From: an uncultured Sinobacteraceae bacterium | Lineage (GTDB): Bacteria > Pseudomonadota > Gammaproteobacteria > Nevskiales > Nevskiaceae | Length of the DNA stretch: 64,000 nt | Assembly (NCBI GenBank): GCA_903822975.1 | Contig: CAIJRD010000001.1 | Location: forward strand, 136,742-200,741 | Direction of reading: 5' to 3' | In this document: positions 1-11,294 of the stretch, piece by piece | Layout of the letters: each line of letters begins with the position of its first letter | How positions within the stretch are numbered: position 1 is the first letter of the stretch | Notes under the pieces: generated by a model | What the model was told of the DNA's origin: nothing | Database searches by the model: none | What the model saw: only the letters and a program-made list of their open reading frames with translations | Made by a program: the position numbers and the translations under genes

Positions 1-228
1 CGGCTGCACCGCGACGACGATATCGGCATCCGATACCAGACCCTGCGGGTTGGCGGCGAAGGCGACGTTCTTGAACGCCGAATCGGGCAGCTTGACGGCA
101 TCGCCCGCACCCGACTGCATATGGATTTCAGCGCCGAGCTTGACCAGCTTGTCGGCGACGGCGGGCACCATAGCGACGCGCTTTTCGTTCGGACGCGTTT
201 CCTTGAGCACCGCGATTTTGACCGGCAT
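1..228 (-). CDS. pntA: NAD(P) transhydrogenase subunit alpha (5' part only)
   Basis: Only the first 76 residues lie in the window; the rest continues beyond base 1. They begin MPVKIAVLKETRPNEKRVAMVP, the usual opening of the alanine dehydrogenase/transhydrogenase N-terminal domain with its KE..P.E.RVA.VP signature. The family couples hydride transfer between NADH and NADP+ to proton movement at the inner membrane; in this organism type the alpha subunit is often split, and the cut prevents telling which form this is. The start is supported by an AGGAGG ribosome binding site a few bases upstream. The 218 bases between this start and the next gene's stop show nothing else that I recognise. Confidence 0.88.
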   Translation of the reverse strand, partial: MPVKIAVLKETRPNEKRVAMVPAVADKLVKLGAEIHMQSGAGDAVKLPDSAFKNVAFAANPQGLVSDADIVVAVQP

Positions 229-446
229 GACTCCTCCTGACGGGTAACTGGATCGGCCCCAAGACAGCATCTCCCCCTGCGCGGGCCGGGCGCGAGTCTA
301 ACGGATGCGCAATCCGAGGACGAGCAAAAGCTTCCAATCGGGAGGATAGCCGCAGCGCATCGAACCTCCGGGGCGACCGCAGGTGCTGCGATCAAGCCAC
401 ACTCCATGTGCGATCAAGCTGCGAGCGCTGCGCCGGCGATTCGCCA

Positions 447-1304
447 TCAATTCGAAGCGGGCTTGTCGGTCGCCAGTCGCTCCAGATCGGCAGCCAGTGC
501 GCTGAGCGTGCTCGCCAGTTTCTGACGCTGGGCGGCGGTGTAACTGCCGCTGAGTTCGGCGAGCAGCGCAACGTAGCGGCTGCGCGTGTCGCTGCGCTGT
601 CGCTGGAATCTGGCAATCGCCGGGTCGACAACATCGGTCAGGGCGAGCACGCGCCCCAGATTGTCCGGCTCGTGGCGCCGATGCAGAACTTCGGCAAAGG
701 CGTTGCGCCAGGCCTGCGCAGCGGCCCGGGCCAGCGCCGCATCGCGCGGCAGGGTCTGCGTCCAGGATTGAACACGATGTCGCTGCGCGGGCGTCAGCGT
801 GCCGGCGAATTTCTCGAGGCCGTCGATCGTCTGGCCGGATTGGCGCAGGCGCCAGTGTGCGTCGTCGAGCGCGTCGCTGCGCTTCGCCGACTTTTCGATG
901 CGGCGGTCGACTTCGGCGAGTATCTGCGCGACCTGGGCGTCGTCGAGCGATGGCAACAGCGGCGCAATCTGCTGCAGCAAGTGCTGCGACAAGCTATTGC
1001 CAAACTGGTCGAGCAGCAGAATCTCATCATCGACCTGTTGCGGCGTTTGCAACGTTTGGCTGGCAGCTGCGAAATGTCTCGCAGTGCTTGCATAGCGCGG
1101 TAACTCGGTCTGGCGATGCCATTGCCAGAATTCGCCGAATGCCTGATCGAACGCCCGCTGCTGTTCGGGGCGCAGGTCGACGAAACCGGCAACATAGTGC
1201 CGCGCGACGAAGCCGAGATGGTTGTAGGCCAGCCCAGTCCAGTCACAGCTGCTCAGGAGCGCAACGCCGAGCAGCAGCAGCAGAACACGCGTAACACGGA
1301 ACAT
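447..1304 (-). CDS. DUF6279-type outer-membrane-linked lipoprotein
   Basis: The 285-residue product starts with a short positively charged end, a leucine-rich core and an LSSC lipobox, so it should be cut and lipidated at Cys20. After this comes W-T-G-L-A-Y-N-H-L and the run 'VDLRPEQQRAFDQAF..W.RQTELPRYA', which matches my memory of the DUF6279 lipoprotein family found across gammaproteobacteria. The remainder is Arg/Gln/Ala-rich and looks alpha-helical. No function is established. It stands alone, 237 bases from the rubredoxin gene on the same strand. The family assignment is from remembered pattern only. Confidence 0.72.
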   Translation of the reverse strand: MFRVTRVLLLLLGVALLSSCDWTGLAYNHLGFVARHYVAGFVDLRPEQQRAFDQAFGEFWQWHRQTELPRYASTARHFAAASQTLQTPQQVDDEILLLDQFGNSLSQHLLQQIAPLLPSLDDAQVAQILAEVDRRIEKSAKRSDALDDAHWRLRQSGQTIDGLEKFAGTLTPAQRHRVQSWTQTLPRDAALARAAAQAWRNAFAEVLHRRHEPDNLGRVLALTDVVDPAIARFQRQRSDTRSRYVALLAELSGSYTAAQRQKLASTLSALAADLERLATDKPASN

Positions 1305-1496
1305 GAGCGCTGGCCCTGATGGCCGGAGTGGCCCTGAAAACAGGCAGTACGGACCGCGAAAGGTTCAGCGCCTGCCCGCCTTTGCGCACGCTCGCCGCAA
1401 GCGGTAGGTAAACCGACTAGAACGGCGGGTCGACATTACGGCCGCAGGTCGACCGCATGGCAGTCGCAGATCGACACTGGAGCCTCGTCGAGGCCG

Positions 1497-1531
1497 CGCT
1501 CATTCGCGGTCGCAAGCGACGCGAATGAGCG
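1497..1531 (-). terminator. Strong hairpin downstream of rubredoxin gene
   Basis: Two perfect 12-base arms (CGCTCATTCGCG and its complement) enclose a further 4-base stem, giving about 16 base pairs with one bulged base. It lies ten bases beyond the rubredoxin stop, as expected for the end of an alkB-rubredoxin transcript. There is no U-run, so it may act as a 3' stability hairpin rather than a true intrinsic terminator. Confidence 0.5.
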
Positions 1532-1541
1532 AGGGCGCGGT

Positions 1542-1709
1542 TTAGTCGACTTCCACCATGATGAAGTCGGCCTTGGCCGCGCCGCAGTCGGGGCACGTCC
1601 AGGACTCGGGAACGTCGGCCCAGAGGGTGCCGGGCGCGATGCCTTCTTCGGGAAGGCCCTTGGCCTCGTCGTACACAAAATCACAGACCAGGCACTGCCA
1701 CTTCTTCAT
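1542..1709 (-). CDS. Rubredoxin
   Basis: This 55-residue protein ([20 protein letters not shown]...) has the two iron-binding pairs, C-L-V-C near the start and C-P-D-C near residue 39, and the 'G..PGT.W.DVP..W.CP.CG..K..F' core of rubredoxins. It carries electrons from a rubredoxin reductase to the di-iron hydroxylase encoded 74 bases upstream on the same strand. The gene is small but complete, and its length is typical for a single-domain rubredoxin. The start codon is the only ATG that keeps the family N-terminus. Confidence 0.95.
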   Translation of the reverse strand: MKKWQCLVCDFVYDEAKGLPEEGIAPGTLWADVPESWTCPDCGAAKADFIMVEVD

Positions 1710-1783
1710 TGCGAAAACCCTAAGGCGTAGAACAAAAAGAGGGCGGCGTACCTTGTGCAGATACGCCGCCGACGGAGTTCAAA

Positions 1784-2947
1784 TTATGCCGCAGCCGAAC
1801 GGTATTTCGCTATCACGCGTTCGCGCATCGAGGGTTTGATGTTGGCGCGGCTCATATCGCCGTTGAAATGCGCCACCACGCGCGGATCCATCAAGCGGAA
1901 CCATACCGGCGGCAGATAGGCCGCCAGGATCATGCCGGCATAGCCCGAAGGCAGTCGCGGCAGTCCATCGAAATTCCGAAGCGTCTGGAACGAGCGCGTC
2001 GGGTAGGCGTGGTGATCCGAATGGCGCTGCAAGTGATACAGGAACACATTGGTCGCCAGATGGTTCGAGTTCCAGGAGTGGTGGGGCTGGCAACGCTCGT
2101 AGCTACCGTCGGCCTTTTTCTGTCGCAGCAGGCCGTAATGCTCCAGGTAATTCACCACTTCCAGCAGACTGCCGCCGAACGCCGCCTGCAGCAGCATGAA
2201 CGGCAGAGCCCAGATGCCGAGCCAAGCGGTCATCGCGCCGAACAGCAGTACGGTAATGCCCCAGGCCTGCAGGTTGTCGTTCTCCAGCGACCACGCGCTT
2301 TTGCCCTGCTTGTTGAGACGTTTCTTTTCGATCTCCCAGGCAGAAGCGATCGAGCCATACACGCAGCGCGGGAGGAATTCGTAAAAGGTTTCGCCGAAAC
2401 GCGAGGTTGCCGGATCTTCCGGCGTGGCCACGCGGACGTGATGACCACGATTGTGTTCGGTGTAGAAATGGCCGTACATCACCGGCGCCAGCGCGATCTT
2501 GGCGAGCCAGCGTTCCAGCGGGTCGGTCTGGTGACCGAGCTCGTGGCCGACGTTGATCGCCAGCCCCGAAGTCATGCCGACCGAGACCAGCAGGCCGAGA
2601 TACGCCCACCAGGCGAGTCCGCCGGTGACGGCCATATAGGTGCCCCAGATGAAGGTTGCGTATTGCATCGGGATCGCCGCGAACACGACGTACCGGTAGT
2701 ACTTGTCGGCGGCGAGCGTCGCCATGATGGAATCGGGCGGGTTGGCGTTGTCTTCACCGATCAGCCGGTCGAACAAGGGGATCAGCCCGTAAACGACCAT
2801 CGGCGTGGTCCACCAGAACAGGCCCAGACCAGTCCATTGCACCAGCAGATAGCCATAGATCGGCAAGCCCATCACGACGATGCCCAGCATCCACAAATAG
2901 CGCTTGCTGTCGGTCCAGCTCGGGGCTTCTAGTGTTGCCGTACTCAT
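1784..2947 (-). CDS. alkB: Alkane 1-monooxygenase AlkB
   Basis: The 387-residue integral membrane hydroxylase carries all four histidine signatures of AlkB: HELGHQ (135-140), EHNRGHH (164-170), NYLEHYGL (266-273) and QRHSDHH (307-313). It inserts oxygen into the terminal carbon of medium or long n-alkanes, using electrons delivered by rubredoxin, whose gene follows directly. Hydrophobic stretches near residues 20-60, 85-130 and 230-260 fit the six-helix membrane domain. A GGAGGA ribosome binding site sits before the ATG. No rubredoxin domain is fused to it. A candidate reductase partner begins at 63466, but it is far away and its link is speculative. Confidence 0.96.
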   Translation of the reverse strand: MSTATLEAPSWTDSKRYLWMLGIVVMGLPIYGYLLVQWTGLGLFWWTTPMVVYGLIPLFDRLIGEDNANPPDSIMATLAADKYYRYVVFAAIPMQYATFIWGTYMAVTGGLAWWAYLGLLVSVGMTSGLAINVGHELGHQTDPLERWLAKIALAPVMYGHFYTEHNRGHHVRVATPEDPATSRFGETFYEFLPRCVYGSIASAWEIEKKRLNKQGKSAWSLENDNLQAWGITVLLFGAMTAWLGIWALPFMLLQAAFGGSLLEVVNYLEHYGLLRQKKADGSYERCQPHHSWNSNHLATNVFLYHLQRHSDHHAYPTRSFQTLRNFDGLPRLPSGYAGMILAAYLPPVWFRLMDPRVVAHFNGDMSRANIKPSMRERVIAKYRSAAA

Positions 2948-2971
2948 AGTGCGTCCTCCGCGTCTTTATAA

Positions 2972-2981
2972 AACGATCGTT
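2972..2981. promoter_or_regulatory. Palindrome in the alkB promoter region
   Basis: The ten bases AACGATCGTT form a perfect palindrome 25 bases in front of the alkB start, in an A+T-rich stretch that stands out from the flanking G+C-rich DNA. The left side extends as TTGAACG. This looks like a binding site for a TetR-type repressor overlapping the promoter. The regulator is unknown and no regulator gene adjoins alkB. A second feature, a GGCCGTC...GACGGCC hairpin at 3033-3055, lies between this site and the DUF1631 stop. Confidence 0.4.
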
Positions 2982-3091
2982 CAATTAATTATTGATTCGG
3001 TCTCAAGCGGTGTCAATGGCCGCCCGTCGAACGGCCGTCGAACGGTTGGACGGCCAACATTACGGCAATCGTTTGTTACCTGCCGTGGCGG

Positions 3092-5101
3092 CTACAGCAG
3101 TCCACGCGCCTTGGCGGCACGCAATTGTTCCAGCGCGTCGCGCGCGGGTTGCGAAGGGTTGATCGGTTCCGAATAGCCCTGGGCCAGATCGGAGGCAAAG
3201 CGCAGCGCGCGCAACCGCAGCGTATTGGTTTCGTCGAAGCCGCTGAACAGGATGCTGTCCTGCGACGGGTGAAACGACGTGAGCTTGAGCCAACGGGTCT
3301 GGTTCTGATCGGCGTCGTAGACGCGATACCAGCTTTCCGGGGTCAGCAGGCGCGCGAGCAACTCCATCACGGTGACGGAGGGCAGCGGTTCGGTCGCGGG
3401 CGGCGCGTCGAAGTCGCGCTGCAGGAGTTGCGATTCCACTGCCGAAAGCTCGCCGAGTTTGCCATCGAGCAGGGCATACGCTTCGCGCAGACCTTCGAGC
3501 AAGGCCGCCAGTTTCGTGTCGTCCATACCGACACCTGCCAGCGCGTCGGCGATCGTCGTCATCAGCTCGTCGCGCGCCTGTAGCTCGAAGGGCGTGGGCG
3601 GCGGAATGTAGTCCAGGCTGTTGAGAATCCGTTCGAGCAGATCCTGCGCGGCTGCAAATGTGCCGCTGCTACGGCCATTGCGCAGCAGGCGCATCGCCAT
3701 CAGCGGGCCGATACCGCTGCGCAGCAGATGCATCACCTGCGCGGGAACGTCGCGACCCAAGGTTTGAATTTCGAGTTCTTGCGAAATCTGCCGCCGTACG
3801 CGCATCAGCATGGCTTCGCGGCGTGCGTGGGTCTGTTGGCGCAATTGTTCGAGGAAGCGTTCCGCCTCGTCGGCGCCGAAACGCTCGGCAGTTACCGAAT
3901 CCGAACGCAAATCCGAACCCGAATCCAAACCCGAAGCCGCAACGCCGAGCTTGGCCGCGCGCCGCAACAATTCTTGCAGCCGCGGCTGCGCCTCGGGACT
4001 TCCGGTCTGTGCCGCAACGCCGGTTTCGACGAGATCCGCCAACAGCACCCGTAAGGGGTGATTGTTGTCGGCGAAGAAAGCCGCATCGGTCAAAGCGCTG
4101 CGGAACAGCGGAACACGCAGATTCTCGATAGTCGGGCGCAGGCTCGGTGGCAGCAAAGGCTCGGACAGCAGTTCTTGCAGCAACTGATTGGCGAGCGTGA
4201 GGCGTTCCGCCGAAGCCTGTTGCACCGGCGTACTGGTGCCGATCAAAAGGCTTTGCAGCAGTCTGCCTAGTTCCGTTGCCGATGTTGGCGACACCTGCTT
4301 CGCGGGCGCCGGGTCCATGCCGATTCGGCGCAGCATCTCGACGAGATCCACCGGATTCGCCGCTTGCGTGTCGGCGCCTCTGGAAGGTGCCGGGGCCTGC
4401 GCGCGTGCCGTGCCACGCTGCGCGTGATCGATTCCGTTGCGATCCAGAATATCCAGCGCGATCGCGTACACGCGCTCGAAGTCGCGCAGCACCGAGCGAT
4501 CAAGCAACTTGTAGATCACCAGTTTGATCTGGAATTCGGTGTCGAGCTCGCCGATGGCGACGCCGAAGGCTTCGCAAATACGCGCCGGGTTCAGCGCCTG
4601 CGGCGCCACCGGTACGGCGAACTCCCGCGCGGCGATCGCCAGTCGCTGCTCAACTTCCCACAGCGCGTGCTTGAACAGGCCCTCTGCCTTGTTCGCCAGG
4701 TTGTCGATCGCGATGCGCTGCTCGAGCTCTTCGGTCGGCTGGATCGCCAGCCGTTCGATATCGAAAGCCTGCAAATTTGAAGACTGGCTGCGCGTGACCG
4801 GAATGAAGCCGTCCGCGAAGGCTTCGGTAAACGTTTGCGTCACCCGCGCGCTCTTCAGCCGCAAAACCCGCATGGTGTCGAAGTAACGGCGTCGCTCGCT
4901 GTCGCTGCCCGCTTTCTCGCCCATTTCGAACAGCAGATCGTCGGCGCGCTCGAACAAGGCGCGCAGCGAATCCTTGAGAACCTTCAGCGTTGCATCGCGA
5001 AGGGCGACCACCAGCGGGTGTTGCTCAGCCGCCGCACGCGCCTCCGCGGTGGCCGCATTCGCAGCGCCTCCGGGGAACAGCGGATGAATGCTGGCAGCCA
5101 T
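3092..5101 (-). CDS. DUF1631 family protein
   Basis: The 669-residue product resembles the DUF1631 family (sometimes mislabelled thymidine phosphorylase): an N-terminal block with 'HPLVVALRDATLKVLKDSLRALFERADDLLFEMGEKA..SDSERRRYFDTMRVLR' and a C-terminal block with 'LLTPESWYRVYD..Q...WLKL..F...QDSILFSGF.ETNTLRLRALRFA'. The C-terminal block has a PilZ-like feel, but I would not assert c-di-GMP binding. It has no signal peptide and is probably cytoplasmic. Its role is not established. A run of hexamer repeats within the gene encodes the Ser/Asp/Gly-rich segment SGLDSGSDLRSDS. Confidence 0.75.
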   Translation of the reverse strand: MAASIHPLFPGGAANAATAEARAAAEQHPLVVALRDATLKVLKDSLRALFERADDLLFEMGEKAGSDSERRRYFDTMRVLRLKSARVTQTFTEAFADGFIPVTRSQSSNLQAFDIERLAIQPTEELEQRIAIDNLANKAEGLFKHALWEVEQRLAIAAREFAVPVAPQALNPARICEAFGVAIGELDTEFQIKLVIYKLLDRSVLRDFERVYAIALDILDRNGIDHAQRGTARAQAPAPSRGADTQAANPVDLVEMLRRIGMDPAPAKQVSPTSATELGRLLQSLLIGTSTPVQQASAERLTLANQLLQELLSEPLLPPSLRPTIENLRVPLFRSALTDAAFFADNNHPLRVLLADLVETGVAAQTGSPEAQPRLQELLRRAAKLGVAASGLDSGSDLRSDSVTAERFGADEAERFLEQLRQQTHARREAMLMRVRRQISQELEIQTLGRDVPAQVMHLLRSGIGPLMAMRLLRNGRSSGTFAAAQDLLERILNSLDYIPPPTPFELQARDELMTTIADALAGVGMDDTKLAALLEGLREAYALLDGKLGELSAVESQLLQRDFDAPPATEPLPSVTVMELLARLLTPESWYRVYDADQNQTRWLKLTSFHPSQDSILFSGFDETNTLRLRALRFASDLAQGYSEPINPSQPARDALEQLRAAKARGLL
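3895..3936. repeat. Seven degenerate hexamers inside the DUF1631 gene
   Basis: Seven consecutive six-base units related to CCGAAT/CCGAAC run in frame through the gene. On the coding strand they give a flexible Ser/Asp/Gly segment. Because the unit is a multiple of three, copy changes would not break the frame. Confidence 0.7.
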
Positions 5102-5376
5102 AAAAATCCGTTTCTATTAGTCGCTTGCGCAGTCTTGGCAGCCATCCGGCTGCTGCATCGCGACTCGCGCATTCCCTTGCTGAATCTGCACCGGATTTCA
5201 GTCAGGCGCAGCTTGCCGTCACTCCGGATGATCCGCTGGTGCCGTGCTGTTCTTTCCGAACAGATCAATCCGCCATACGAACGTTAAACATTGGGCCGAA
5301 AGTGTCAATAACCGACCGATAAAGCGCCACGGGCGCCGCCGGCCAATGGGGCCATCTGCTTATCCGGATAAAAGGA

Positions 5377-5382
5377 TATAAT
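5377..5382 (+). promoter_or_regulatory. Possible -10 element immediately before metH
   Basis: A perfect TATAAT ends six bases before the metH ATG. If used, transcription would begin at or next to the start codon, giving a leaderless message. I see no good -35 hexamer at the right distance, and an AAAGGA sequence 12 bases upstream of the ATG could instead be a ribosome binding site. No cobalamin-box or SAH-riboswitch pattern is visible in the 287 bases upstream. Confidence 0.3.
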
Positions 5383-5388
5383 GCTCGA

Positions 5389-9207
<3,819 letters not shown>

Positions 9208-9240
9208 CGCCAAGCCAATAGACCGCTGATATTGCCCTCA

Positions 9241-9257
9241 GCGCGGTACCACCGCGC
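9241..9257 (+). other. Hairpin between metH and the first S9 peptidase
   Basis: A seven-base perfect stem (GCGCGGT / ACCGCGC) with a three-base loop sits directly before the AGGGGAG ribosome binding site of the next gene. It could end or protect the metH transcript, or modulate translation of the peptidase. No U-run follows. Confidence 0.35.
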
Positions 9258-9271
9258 AGGGGAGTCAACTA

Positions 9272-11287
9272 GTGAAAAAACTCAGCGTCCTTCTGCTGCT
9301 CTGCGCGCGTGCGGTATTTGCCGATGACCTGCCTTCGGACGCGCCACCACCGCTGAAAGATTTCGCCCGAATCGATCGTTATAGTGAAGCGCGTCTTTCA
9401 CCTGATGGGGCGTACCTTGCTTTGAAGGTACCAATTGGCGATCAGGAAGGTCTGGCGGTAATGGACCTCGCTGCCAACAAGGTCATTAGTCGTATATCAG
9501 TGGGCGAACATCGAAGTGTTCTCAAGTATGTGTGGGCGGGTTCGAGACTAGTCATTGAACTAGCTGACAACTTCAGTCCTGTCGAATATCCAGTATCGAC
9601 TGGTGAATTGATCGGTATCGATGCCGATGGGAAGAACAGTAAATACTTGTTCGGCTTCCGCGGCGAAAGCCAGATAGGTACGCACATCGCAAAGGTGACG
9701 CCGACAAGGGCATCGGCGCATATTGTTCAAGCGCTACGCGATGATCCGGATCGCGTACTGATCTCCGTCAATTATTGGCAGGAGAGCATCGATAGCGCAT
9801 TCGTATCCACCTACCTTTTGAATGTCCATAACGGTCTGCTTGATCGCGAGGTGAGAGCGCCGATTAGCGGACCTGCCGGATTCGCCGCCGACCGTCAAGG
9901 ATTCGTGCGCTATGTGGTGGTCAAGCACACAGCCAATCAGCTCCAAACATTTGCGCGCACTCCAGATGCGCTGGACTGGAAAGCCATCACAACCGGAGAA
10001 ATGACGGATACGGTAGCGGTCCCAATTGGTCTGTCTAAGGATGCTGCAACCGTCTATCTTAGTTCCGACGAAGGCGGTGATTATCGCTGTCTGGTGAAGC
10101 AAGATTTAACAACGGGCGAACGATCACGACTGAGCTGTAAGGATGGCGTCGATCTCAATTCGACTCTGTTCTCATTCGACGACGATCGTGTGCCCGTCGC
10201 CGCAGAATATGAAGGCGAGCGACCGACTATCGAGTGGCTAGACAGCGGCAATCCATCCCAAGCCTTGCTGCAAGACTTGCAAAAGGCTTTTCCGGGCCAG
10301 TTGGCCTGGCCCGTATCGCGAACAAACGATGGTGGGAAGGCTGTGATCGACGTGTCGAGCGATCGCAACCCTGGCGACTACTACCTGCTCGACACGCGAA
10401 CCCACAAGGCCACTTATCTGATATCTCAGTTTGACTGGATCGATCCGGAGCAGATGGCAACGCGATCCCCGGTTACGTTTGAGGCGCGCGACGGGGTGAT
10501 TCTTCACGGAATACTGACGCAGCCGAAATCGTCGCCCACTACCCCAGCAATGCATGCCCTGGTCGTGATGCCGCACGGAGGACCATTTGGCATCAGCGAT
10601 ACTTGGTACTGGGAGCGTGACGCACAAGCCTTGGCGAGTCGCGGCTATGCCGTGCTTCAGGTGAACTTCCGAGGGTCTGGTGGTTTCGGTAAACACTTTG
10701 AGCTTGCCGGCAAACTGGGCTGGAACCGTGTATTGATCGACGACATCACCGACGGAACACGCTGGGCCATCAAGCAGGGATACGCGGATCCCAAGCGGGT
10801 TTGCATCTTTGGCGCAAGCTATGGCGGATATGCATCGATCATGAGTGCGGTGATCGAACCCGATCTCTACCGATGCGCAATTGGCTACGCGGGCGTTTAC
10901 GATCTGGCGCGTTGGAAGCGCGACAGTGACGTCGGAGAAAGTGACTTCGGTCGAAATTACATCAGCGATTTCGTTGGTTCCGACGCAGACGCATTAGCCA
11001 AGGCATCGCCGATAAACTATCTAGATCGGCTCAAAGCGGCAGTGATGATCATCCATGGTGAGGAGGACGAACGCGCACCGTTCAGCCAAGCAAAATTGCT
11101 CCGCGATGCGCTGGATAAGCGGAAATATCCATACGAATGGTTGGTCCGTCCCGGGGAGGCACACGGTTTCATCCTTCCAAAAAACCGGTTGGCGCTTTAC
11201 GAGCAACTGATTGCATTTCTGGACAAGAACATCGGTGCTCAGACGCAGGACGCGTCGGCAATCAATGCGATTCCTGCACAGAAATAA
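9272..11287 (+). CDS. Exported S9-family (prolyl oligopeptidase-type) peptidase, copy 1
   Basis: The 671-residue protein begins at GTG behind AGGGGAG and has a short signal peptide (KKLSVLLLLCARAVFA|DD). An N-terminal beta-propeller-like region ('LSPDGAYLALKVPI...') precedes an alpha/beta-hydrolase domain with the nucleophile Ser516 in GASYGG, Asp599 in EEDERAPF and His631 in EAHGF. This is the architecture of acylaminoacyl/dipeptidyl peptidases that trim peptides in the periplasm. It is followed eight bases later by a paralogue. Its third-codon positions hold clearly more A/T than those of metH or the histidine genes, which hints at transfer. Confidence 0.9.
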   Translation: MKKLSVLLLLCARAVFADDLPSDAPPPLKDFARIDRYSEARLSPDGAYLALKVPIGDQEGLAVMDLAANKVISRISVGEHRSVLKYVWAGSRLVIELADNFSPVEYPVSTGELIGIDADGKNSKYLFGFRGESQIGTHIAKVTPTRASAHIVQALRDDPDRVLISVNYWQESIDSAFVSTYLLNVHNGLLDREVRAPISGPAGFAADRQGFVRYVVVKHTANQLQTFARTPDALDWKAITTGEMTDTVAVPIGLSKDAATVYLSSDEGGDYRCLVKQDLTTGERSRLSCKDGVDLNSTLFSFDDDRVPVAAEYEGERPTIEWLDSGNPSQALLQDLQKAFPGQLAWPVSRTNDGGKAVIDVSSDRNPGDYYLLDTRTHKATYLISQFDWIDPEQMATRSPVTFEARDGVILHGILTQPKSSPTTPAMHALVVMPHGGPFGISDTWYWERDAQALASRGYAVLQVNFRGSGGFGKHFELAGKLGWNRVLIDDITDGTRWAIKQGYADPKRVCIFGASYGGYASIMSAVIEPDLYRCAIGYAGVYDLARWKRDSDVGESDFGRNYISDFVGSDADALAKASPINYLDRLKAAVMIIHGEEDERAPFSQAKLLRDALDKRKYPYEWLVRPGEAHGFILPKNRLALYEQLIAFLDKNIGAQTQDASAINAIPAQK

Positions 11288-11294
11288 ATGAGCC

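Noticed and set aside
3658-4131. Asn-Pro repeat protein on the plus strand within DUF1631
   Set aside because: The repeats are the complementary-strand reading of the hexamer run in a real gene.
5102-5388. Riboswitch before metH
   Set aside because: I looked for cobalamin-box and SAH-riboswitch patterns and saw neither.
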